Source: a virus
Reading direction: 5' to 3' (one strand)
Virus record (IMG/VR): IMGVR_UViG_3300042898_001164
Span: 1-26,207 of that record
Length of the DNA stretch: 26,207 bases
Shown: piece after piece, positions 20,234 to 26,207 of the stretch
Layout of the letters: every line of letters starts with the position of its first letter
Position numbering within the stretch: position 1 is the stretch's first letter
Made by a program: the position numbers and the translations under genes
The notes under the pieces: model-generated
Databases searched by the model: none
The model's input: only the letters and a program-made list of their open reading frames with translations
What the model was told of the DNA's origin: nothing

Positions 20234-20250
20234 AGAGGTATGGCTAATGG

Positions 20251-20958
20251 CTACTGAAAAAAATCGTCTATACCTTGCAGAGTGATAGTCTTCTCAGTCC
20301 CTGCTGTATCTCTATAGTGAAGGTCGTGCTTTAAGACAGGCATAGTCTCAAAGAACTGAGAGATCTTTTGAAAATGCTTACCGGGAAGTGCTTCGATAAA
20401 TGTATCTAGTTCATCATCGGTATAGTCTGCTGTATCATAGGTAGTCTCTTCATCATAGATCGTAGTAATACACTTCTTGACTAAAACCAATGTAGCTTCT
20501 GTATCTTCTAGATTAGATGCATCGACTGCATTCAATATCTCGATGGTAGGATATTGCATGATCACACCGAGAGTGTCATCGAACTTGATGACCAAATTAT
20601 GATCATCACTGAATGTAACTTCTAGAGCATCTAGATCTACATTGAACTCATAGATCTTACCGTCAGTATTATCACGATAACGAAGCTCGACATCGTTGCC
20701 TACAGACTTTGCACGGATTTTTAGGAAGCAGTACTCTAGATCAAAGGCAGGCATTAGGCCAATATCCTTTGGTAGATCTAGCATACAGTTATTGACGATC
20801 TGACGAATAGCTCGAAGCCGATCAGCAGTCGCTTCACTCTCTTGAGCAATCAATAGAAGTTTCTCTTCTTTAACTGTAAATGGCCTAAACGTCAATTTAG
20901 TTTTATCAGAAGGTAGAGTCAATTCAAAAATTGGATATTTAATCTTAGGCAAAGACAT
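20251..20958 (-). CDS. 26: Baseplate hub protein (gp26-like)
   Basis: The 235 residues begin LPKIKYPIFELTLPSDKTKL, then FRPFTVKEEKLLLIAQESE, AIRQIVNNCMLD and FDLEYCFLKIRAKSVGN, a pattern that is strongly that of T4 gp26 (RPFTVKEEKILL; FDIEYLFLKIRAKSVGN). gp26 is needed for assembly of the central baseplate hub. T4 gp26 is about 208 residues; this one has an acidic C-terminal extension. It starts at an ATG preceded by GGAG on the minus strand. gp51 follows directly. Confidence 0.92.
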   Translation of the reverse strand: MSLPKIKYPIFELTLPSDKTKLTFRPFTVKEEKLLLIAQESEATADRLRAIRQIVNNCMLDLPKDIGLMPAFDLEYCFLKIRAKSVGNDVELRYRDNTDGKIYEFNVDLDALEVTFSDDHNLVIKFDDTLGVIMQYPTIEILNAVDASNLEDTEATLVLVKKCITTIYDEETTYDTADYTDDELDTFIEALPGKHFQKISQFFETMPVLKHDLHYRDTAGTEKTITLQGIDDFFQ

Positions 20959-20973
20959 ACTATAGATCTCCTA

Positions 20974-21642
20974 TTATGGTTTAGTTGTCACTGGTCGTAC
21001 TGGAATTCCAGTAATTTGTGATGATTGAAGAGGCGCGCCACTATTACTTCCACCACGAACTTGTTGTCTAGGTGCAGGCTGTGCTGGTCTCTGTTGAGTA
21101 TAAACACGATATTTAAATGATACTGGAATAAGCACAATATTATCTATTGATCCCCAACTGAGATCCACATTACCGATAGTCTCTGGAAATACATCATAGA
21201 AAGTGTATATGATGATCATGTTACCTTCAGAGTCGTAGTGCTTTATAGTTACAATAGGTGCAACGTACTCATTACGATAAGATACTTGAAAGCTGTTATC
21301 TTGGCCACCTATAATACCATAGATGCTGTCAGTCCAGTCTTTAAACATCTGAAGTAGTTCAGCCTTACCATCACTAAAGAAGTTTATATTAAGATCTGCA
21401 AATGATACATTGAGTGGGAAGTACTCTTCATATGTAGTACCACCACGACGAATCGCAGTAGTCTTTATAGTGACACTTGGAATGTTGACTGATGATGCAG
21501 CCATGGTCAATAACGGTTCATTGTTAAAGTACTTTTGTTTCAAGAATGCAGGTAAGGTGAACTCTACTTCAAAGTGAGTAGCTCGGCCGAACCCATTATT
21601 CTGTGAGAACTTACTGACGAAACTATTTGGATTAAACGCCAT
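20974..21642 (-). CDS. 54: Tail-tube-fold baseplate protein (gp54-like)
   Basis: A 222-residue protein starting MAFNPNSFVSKFSQNNGFGRATHFEVEFTLP. Around 45-95 it carries the tube-fold pattern MAASSVNIPSVTIKTTAIRRGG, then FADLNINFFSDGKAELLQMFKDW. This pattern is shared by T4 gp19 (tube), gp54 and gp48. With gp48 encoded at 22773 and no sheath gene near, gp54, the tube initiator on the baseplate, is the best fit, though shorter than T4 gp54 (about 320). A Pro/Gln/Arg-rich tail ends it. It lies between gp26 and a gp2-like gene on the minus strand, 1 nt overlap with the latter. Confidence 0.72.
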   Translation of the reverse strand: MAFNPNSFVSKFSQNNGFGRATHFEVEFTLPAFLKQKYFNNEPLLTMAASSVNIPSVTIKTTAIRRGGTTYEEYFPLNVSFADLNINFFSDGKAELLQMFKDWTDSIYGIIGGQDNSFQVSYRNEYVAPIVTIKHYDSEGNMIIIYTFYDVFPETIGNVDLSWGSIDNIVLIPVSFKYRVYTQQRPAQPAPRQQVRGGSNSGAPLQSSQITGIPVRPVTTKP

Positions 21643-22283
21643 TACTTTAGTGCTTTCCTGCTATCTGACCAGACTTGAGAATTAGTTGCGCCTTGGAAGC
21701 TCTCGGTTGGGAGGAACAAGGCAATGTCCCATGTATTAGGAGATACTAATATAAACTTAGATCTAAACTGTGAGTACAGATATCTCTTTATACATGGTTT
21801 AAAGTCACTGAATTGAGTTGCAGAATTAAGTATATTGTAGCTAATCTTGATCTTAGCCATATCAGTTAGAGCCGGATCATTTATCTTAGAATATAGAGCA
21901 TCCATCAATAGAGCTCTCAACTGCGGTTGAAGGTAGTGAAAGTTGATTCCTAAGAATCCATCATTCAGCATCTTGAATGGAAAGATCAACGGAAATGCAT
22001 CGTAATACGGTAGTGTAGCCTTATGTTTAGCTTCATAGGCAAACATGTACATACTACCTGGGACTACAGAAGTTCTAATCTGAGACGTCTCTTGGAGCAG
22101 CCTGTTCGTAGATATAGAGTTATAGGTGCGCGCAGTATTACGGAACCACTTGATAGATGACGCATCACGACCAGGAACTCTACCTGTACGCATAGCCTTC
22201 TTGAGTATATCACCGAAGATATACTTTGAAGTAGGCGGTCCCCAGTTCATCCAGGGAGTAGCGTTATTGATCTTCGTGGCCAT
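21642..22283 (-). CDS. Conserved T4-like virion protein, possibly DNA end protector gp2
   Basis: A 213-residue protein with a conserved centre GSMYMFAYEAKHKATLPYYD then FPLIFPFKMLNDGFLGINFHYLQP and RALLMDALY, and an end DIALFLPTESFQGATNSQVW with SDSR. I recall this pattern in T4-like phages next to gene 4 and believe it to be the gp2 type, which caps DNA ends in the head and protects against RecBCD, but am not certain. T4 gp2 is about 274 residues. Its start overlaps the gene 4 stop, which supports a head-completion role since gp2, gp50 and gp4 act together in T4. Confidence 0.6.
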   Translation of the reverse strand: MATKINNATPWMNWGPPTSKYIFGDILKKAMRTGRVPGRDASSIKWFRNTARTYNSISTNRLLQETSQIRTSVVPGSMYMFAYEAKHKATLPYYDAFPLIFPFKMLNDGFLGINFHYLQPQLRALLMDALYSKINDPALTDMAKIKISYNILNSATQFSDFKPCIKRYLYSQFRSKFILVSPNTWDIALFLPTESFQGATNSQVWSDSRKALK

Positions 22284-22720
22284 TAGTGGTTGAGTCCTAA
22301 TTCTTTCTCGGTGACTATCTGAAAGTCCCAGCCTCTAGCTTCACAAAAAGCTTCAGCGAACTGCCATTTAGCTTTATTTATCACATACGTCTTGACCTCT
22401 GTAATGTACCTATTACGGTTCTTATTAGGTCTAGGTTCTTGTGTCTCTTTAAATGGTTTAATCTCTATTAAAGATTCTTTTATAGTACCATCGGCTCTTT
22501 TGATCTTGACCCAGAAGTCTACGAAGTATCTGTGCACTCTATTATCGATAGGTGATTTATATGGTACTACAATCTCTTCAGAGGACCAAGAGATAACATC
22601 TGCATGGCTATCTAAATAAGACATAAATCGGCTTTCCCAACGAGATCTATAGATGATGTTCGTTGGATCTCCGTTGTACTTCTTCGGATTATTTGGTTTA
22701 AACTTGCCTTGATACGCCAT
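22283..22720 (-). CDS. 4: Head completion nuclease-fold protein (gp4-like)
   Basis: The 145 residues (T4 gp4 about 150) start MAYQGKFKPNNPKKYNGDPT then IIYRSRWESRFM. A PD-(D/E)XK layout is visible: E of WES (about 30), D of VDFW (about 68) and the E-x-K of IEIKP (about 86-88), as in TnsA-like nucleases. In T4, gp4 is a head-completion protein needed before tail joining. It is the first gene of the minus-strand block, with a candidate late promoter 33 nt upstream in the divergent gap. Confidence 0.9.
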   Translation of the reverse strand: MAYQGKFKPNNPKKYNGDPTNIIYRSRWESRFMSYLDSHADVISWSSEEIVVPYKSPIDNRVHRYFVDFWVKIKRADGTIKESLIEIKPFKETQEPRPNKNRNRYITEVKTYVINKAKWQFAEAFCEARGWDFQIVTEKELGLNH

Positions 22721-22728
22721 GATTTTAC

Positions 22729-22736
22729 TATAAATA
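22729..22736 (+). promoter_or_regulatory. T4-type late promoter for gp48 operon
   Basis: An exact TATAAATA in the 52-nt divergent intergenic gap, 36 nt before ATG 22773. Expected to drive the baseplate genes 48, 53, 27-like and 5. Confidence 0.8.
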
Positions 22737-22752
22737 TAATGAATCTACATTC

Positions 22753-22760
22753 TATTTATT
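22753..22760 (-). promoter_or_regulatory. Candidate late promoter for the minus-strand structural operon
   Basis: On the minus strand AATAAATA, one base from the TATAAATA consensus, lies 33 nt upstream of the gene 4 start, in the same gap as the plus-strand late box. It is the only late-like box near the start of this block. Confidence 0.5.
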
Positions 22761-22772
22761 AGGAACCAATAC

Positions 22773-23744
22773 ATGTCAGTAGGACAAGCCGCACATCCAT
22801 CTACAGCTATTAAGAAAAGTAAAGAGAGTGCGCAGCCATCTCGCTTGCAGTTTCCCTATGACTATACTTTAGATAATAACTGGTGCGCGATCACATTTTA
22901 TGAATATGCACGTGGCAATCCGCTTCAACCTCCTAAGAAAGAAAATGGACAAGCGATATACTTACCGATCCCATTCTCTGGAATGGAAGACAATATTAAG
23001 CTAGATTATAGTGAAGTAGCTTTAGGTGCAGCCATCGGCGGCGCACTAGGAACCGCTGGCGGGCCAGGTGGATTCGTTCAAAAGGCTGCATCATGGTGGG
23101 CGGGTGCGGGACTTGGTTTAGCTACTACAGCTGCTGGTGCAGTCGCCGATGCTGCTGGTGGTAAAGCCGGTAAAGCAGCAGCTGAACAAGCTATGGGTGT
23201 TATTAACAATCCTAATATGTCCCTATCATTTAAGGGTGTTGATCTTAGGAAACATACATTCTCATGGAGACTTATAGCTAAGACTCCAGAAGAAAGTGGT
23301 ATTATTGAAAAGATATTGAATACATTTAAAACATCTGCTTTACCAAGAAAAACATTGGGCGCATCTGTTCAACTATCATATCCTAAGATAGCATACATTG
23401 AATTCTCTCCTAGAGATATTATCAAAGTCAGTAGACTTGGATGCTTCCTAGATTCAGTAAGTATAAAGTATGATGGTGATGGTCACCCTGCATTTTATAA
23501 GGGAACTGGCGATCCAGTTATTGTTGATCTCACACTTCATTTTACTGAACGTAGTATTATGACAGCTGAAGATTTTATGGATGAAAATGCACTATCTACT
23601 CAACGTAGCAAGAATAATGGTGCAATCATTGGTGCAGCCGTTGGTAGTGTGGCCGGTCCGATTGGTACAGTGGTCGGTGGTGCAATTGGTGCAGCAGTTG
23701 GTGCTAGTTCAAAACCTTCTACAAATAATAAGGGTAAGGTATAA
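22773..23744 (+). CDS. 48: Baseplate tail-tube cap protein (gp48-like)
   Basis: gp48 caps the baseplate and starts the tail tube. The 323 residues start with a polar segment, then LQFPYDYTLDNNWCAITFYEY, a motif typical of gp48 in T4-like phages. The tube-fold part includes MSLSFKGVDLRKHTFSWRL, a segment PEESGIIEKI, YIEFSPRDIIKVSRLGCFL and VDLTLHFTERSIMTAEDF. Two Ala/Gly-rich hydrophobic inserts lie at about 84-140 and 287-318. T4 gp48 is about 364 residues. The exact late box upstream and TAATG coupling to gp53 support a late baseplate operon. Confidence 0.85.
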   Translation: MSVGQAAHPSTAIKKSKESAQPSRLQFPYDYTLDNNWCAITFYEYARGNPLQPPKKENGQAIYLPIPFSGMEDNIKLDYSEVALGAAIGGALGTAGGPGGFVQKAASWWAGAGLGLATTAAGAVADAAGGKAGKAAAEQAMGVINNPNMSLSFKGVDLRKHTFSWRLIAKTPEESGIIEKILNTFKTSALPRKTLGASVQLSYPKIAYIEFSPRDIIKVSRLGCFLDSVSIKYDGDGHPAFYKGTGDPVIVDLTLHFTERSIMTAEDFMDENALSTQRSKNNGAIIGAAVGSVAGPIGTVVGGAIGAAVGASSKPSTNNKGKV

Positions 23745-24346
23745 TGGCCCAGTATTTTAATGTATTCCCTAATATTAGTTATAATGATGTAACTGCCAAG
23801 AACATTACTATGAGAGCCGGTATCCTTGATACATTCAAGAATACTGCTACCAACTTCTATGCATATACTATATCAGACGGTCAGACTGCAGACTCTATAG
23901 CATATGACTATTACGGAGATCCTAACTATGTATGGATCATCTATTATTGTAATGATATTCTTGATCCTTACTATGATTGGCCACTAGATACTGTAGACTT
24001 CGAAAAGTTTTTGAATAAGAAATATGGTAGTCTAGCTGCATCTAAAGAGACTATCGTATTCTATAAAAAGAAACCTGTCGACTATTATGTTAACGACTTA
24101 TCCAATGAATTTATATTAGCATCAGCATATAATCCTAATGTCGATGGTTATGGGTGGTCTAAGATTACCCTGGATGATGATATTAGAATCTCTAGTGCTG
24201 TTGCTGTAGATCCTGCTATTTGGGCAGAAGTAGATGCATATACCTACGAGTCTGAAGTCAATAATAATAAAAGATTTATTAAGTTGTTAGATGTCAGTCT
24301 TATAGCTAGTGTTGAAAAACAGTTTAGAGAGATCATGAATGGCTGA
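23744..24346 (+). CDS. 53: Baseplate wedge protein (gp53-like)
   Basis: The 200 residues start MAQYFNVFPNISYNDVTAKN and contain the LysM-like stretch YTISDGQTADSIAYDYYGDP followed by NYVWIIYYCNDILDPYYDWPL, the well-known signature of gp53 proteins in T4-like phages. In T4 gp53 joins wedges to the hub in the last step of baseplate assembly. Length agrees with T4 (about 196). It overlaps gp48 (TAATG) and its 3' end overlaps the next gene by 8 nt. Confidence 0.93.
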   Translation: MAQYFNVFPNISYNDVTAKNITMRAGILDTFKNTATNFYAYTISDGQTADSIAYDYYGDPNYVWIIYYCNDILDPYYDWPLDTVDFEKFLNKKYGSLAASKETIVFYKKKPVDYYVNDLSNEFILASAYNPNVDGYGWSKITLDDDIRISSAVAVDPAIWAEVDAYTYESEVNNNKRFIKLLDVSLIASVEKQFREIMNG

Positions 24347-25943
24347 AACTAATAGTAATGTCAGTGGTAACTCTAACTATCGTGGCCACGGTACACTCAA
24401 ATCTATGTCTGCTGTTATAAAAAATGTTAATAATAGTAAGTCACTAGACGTATCATCTATCATTATCGATATAGCCATATACGAAGATATCTTTGCTAAG
24501 ACTATGTACGGAGTTGTAGCCATCAAAGATGGTATTAATCTGATGAATGGTATGACCAAGGATAAGACCGGTGGTACAGTACCATTCCCTATCGTAGGTG
24601 AAGAATATATAGAGTTTACCTATGAAGTTATTGGATTTAAACCTATCACGCGGCGTTTTGCTATCAACGCTATCAAGCAGATTAAGATCAATGAATCGTT
24701 GACTACTCGTGACTATGTCATTGAATTCTGTTCTGAAGAGCACTTGATTGACTCTACACTTTTAGTTCAAAAGAGCTATCAAGATCAGATCTCTAATATG
24801 GTCGAGGATGTGCTCAAGAAATATCTTAAGGTAGATCAAGAGATCACTGGTGGAAAGCGCAAGAAGACCTACGATATTCAACCTACAAAAGGTAAACAGA
24901 ACTTAGTTATTCCTAGACTATCACCTTTAGAGACCCTAGACTTTTTGGCTCGTAGATCCATTGCCGAGACAGTATTCCAATCTGCATCATATCTATTCTT
25001 TGAGAACTCTGATGGGTTTAACTTCTGTGATATTGAATATCTTATCAGAAGAGGTAAGAAGAAATTTAAAACAGATACTAAACAGTATACGTACTACTAT
25101 GAGAATCCTAGGATCTCTAAGCCGTTGGGCGGCGTCCAAGACGATACTAAAACCTTTAAGACGATCATCGGTATGACACAAAAACATAAGTTTGATACTA
25201 TCGAGAAGCTCAGGAACGGATACTTTGAGAATCAGCTGTTCTCGTATGACTTTAATGCAAAGAAATTAAACGAAAAAACATTTAAGTTCATCGATCAATA
25301 TCCTAATCTGAATACACTTGGAGCTGGTGGAACTATCGCTGAAGCATCTTATCCAGAGAATAGTATAGACTTTATTAGATCTGTTACTGGATCCACAGAA
25401 GGTGGTGATAAAAATGTAGCAGCTGCTGCAACTAAAGGTGCCGCTGCTGGTGCAGCTGTCGGTGGTGTTGCTGGAGCTGTAATTGGAGCTGCTGTACTAG
25501 GTATCTTTGAATTGATGAAGGATGCGCCACAGAGTAAAGCAACAAAGATCTTTTTAATTCCTAAAGACTCTACCCAACCGGACACCTTTCTAGAAGATGT
25601 ATATACTAATAGAGCTTCTTACATGACACGGTTTGCACAAAACATGTTCTCTGCTGATGTATATGGAGATCCTAATATAACAGTCGGTGACGTCATTTCT
25701 ATTGAACTTCCAGAGATCATCGGTACTACTGGTGATAAGGCTCAATATGATACATTCTTGTCTGGTTATTTTATGGTATCTGGTATTCATCATAAGTTGA
25801 CTTCTGAGACTTACTATGCTACATTCGATTTATTCAAGAATGGCTTCTCTGAGCCTGTTATCTCTACTGACTCCGGTGAACGCCCTGAGCCATCTAACTC
25901 TGCATATCTAAATAATGCTGCTGAACTTGGAGTAAAAAAATAA
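24339..25943 (+). CDS. 27: Baseplate hub protein (gp27-like)
   Basis: A 534-residue protein directly before gene 5. In T4, gp27 is the trimeric hub ring that bridges tube and gp5 spike. Features: an N-terminal tube-like domain with VSSIIIDIAIYEDIFAKTMYG, then YQDQISNMVEDVLKKYLKV and LSPLETLDFLARRSIAETVF (about 186-205), which is common to gp27 and VgrG-type hub proteins. A hydrophobic Ala/Gly-rich insert runs at about 357-390 (GAAAGAAVGGVAGAVIGAAV). A C-terminal domain includes VGDVISIELPEI. T4 gp27 is about 391 residues, so this form is larger. Position and pattern support the call; a search is needed for certainty. Confidence 0.75.
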   Translation: MAETNSNVSGNSNYRGHGTLKSMSAVIKNVNNSKSLDVSSIIIDIAIYEDIFAKTMYGVVAIKDGINLMNGMTKDKTGGTVPFPIVGEEYIEFTYEVIGFKPITRRFAINAIKQIKINESLTTRDYVIEFCSEEHLIDSTLLVQKSYQDQISNMVEDVLKKYLKVDQEITGGKRKKTYDIQPTKGKQNLVIPRLSPLETLDFLARRSIAETVFQSASYLFFENSDGFNFCDIEYLIRRGKKKFKTDTKQYTYYYENPRISKPLGGVQDDTKTFKTIIGMTQKHKFDTIEKLRNGYFENQLFSYDFNAKKLNEKTFKFIDQYPNLNTLGAGGTIAEASYPENSIDFIRSVTGSTEGGDKNVAAAATKGAAAGAAVGGVAGAVIGAAVLGIFELMKDAPQSKATKIFLIPKDSTQPDTFLEDVYTNRASYMTRFAQNMFSADVYGDPNITVGDVISIELPEIIGTTGDKAQYDTFLSGYFMVSGIHHKLTSETYYATFDLFKNGFSEPVISTDSGERPEPSNSAYLNNAAELGVKK

Positions 25944-26207
25944 TGCATAACTTTATGGGAAGAGACGGTTTCTACTGGTTCTTCGGCAAAGTCGTTGATA
26001 GACAAGATCCACTATGTTTAGGCCGTGTGCGTGTTCGTGTCTACGGTATCCATCCAGATGATGAAAATTTAGTCCCTAATGATCATTTACCATGGGCAAT
26101 GCCTATTCAACCCATTACATCAGCAGGTTTTAGTGGTGTTGGAAGATCACCTACTGGTCCTATCGAAGGCACTCAAGTCTTTGGGTTCTTTGCAGATGGT
26201 GCAGAGT
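25943..26207 (+). CDS. 5: Baseplate hub spike, N-terminal OB domain (gp5-like, partial)
   Basis: The ATG overlaps the previous stop (TAATG) and the frame is open to the window edge, giving 88 residues. The sequence has GRDGFYWFFGKVVDRQDPLC then LGRVRVRVYGIHPDDENLVP and a DHLPWAMPIQPITSAG segment, the OB-fold signature shared by T4 gp5 and phage spike/VgrG proteins. Whether a lysozyme domain and beta-helix follow cannot be seen. Confidence 0.9.
   Translation, partial: MHNFMGRDGFYWFFGKVVDRQDPLCLGRVRVRVYGIHPDDENLVPNDHLPWAMPIQPITSAGFSGVGRSPTGPIEGTQVFGFFADGAE

Noticed and set aside
1-26207. CRISPR arrays, transposons or integrase/attachment sites
   Set aside because: No regularly spaced repeats, transposase, integrase or terminal inverted repeats were seen; repeats present are promoter cassettes and in-gene duplications.

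Overview
The window reads as part of the genome of a T4-superfamily (T4-like) contractile-tailed phage. Three blocks keep T4-type gene content and order. The replication block runs clamp loader 44, 62, regA, DNA polymerase 43, uvsX, helicase 41. A second block is 33-59-32. The third is a baseplate and head-completion block: 51, 26, a 54-like gene and 4 on the minus strand, then 48, 53, a 27-like gene and the start of 5 on the plus strand. The host is probably an alphaproteobacterium. This is inferred from a GapR (DUF2312) homologue, a protein family centred on Alphaproteobacteria, and from a circularly permuted (two-piece) tmRNA gene whose tag begins ANDN, as many alphaproteobacterial tags do.

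Layout. 1-9200: replication genes. Between regA and 43 lie a small membrane peptide, a cytidylyltransferase-like protein, a small heat-shock protein and a nucleotidyltransferase. 9200-13260: accessory region with many small, often overlapping ORFs (TAATG or ATGA junctions), a frameshifted HAD-type gene, a DUF932 protein and repeated early promoter/leader cassettes. 13220-14120: a SpoT-like HD hydrolase gene flanked by a 32-nt direct repeat that carries a promoter, then a permuted ssrA gene. 14150-15740: a conserved phage protein, GapR, a cupin, a SleB-type cell-wall hydrolase and a small ORF. 15740-17690: late-transcription coactivator gp33, helicase loader gp59, tRNA-Gly(UCC) and SSB gp32, closed by a strong terminator. 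17733-22720 (minus): a large repeat-rich virion protein, a holin-like protein, gp51, gp26, a gp54-like protein, a gp2-like protein and gp4. 22773-end (plus): gp48, gp53, gp27-like, gp5 start.

Regulation. Ten near-identical promoters (GTGTAC, about 17-18 nt, then a TATAAT-like box) resemble T4 early promoters. Exact T4-type late boxes (TATAAATA) precede the nucleotidyltransferase, the HAD gene, the tmRNA and gp48. The HAD gene and the tmRNA have early and late elements in tandem.

Most notable find: a phage-encoded, circularly permuted tmRNA. The acceptor piece with CCA lies upstream and the coding piece with tag ANDNSVMESYALAA downstream. A G3-U70 acceptor stem, a two-piece P2 helix, a PK2-like pseudoknot and a 12-bp stem in the intervening segment support it. 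With the adjacent (p)ppGpp-hydrolase-like gene it looks like a translation-stress module. All functions are assigned by reading motifs and recalled family sequences; no database search was run.
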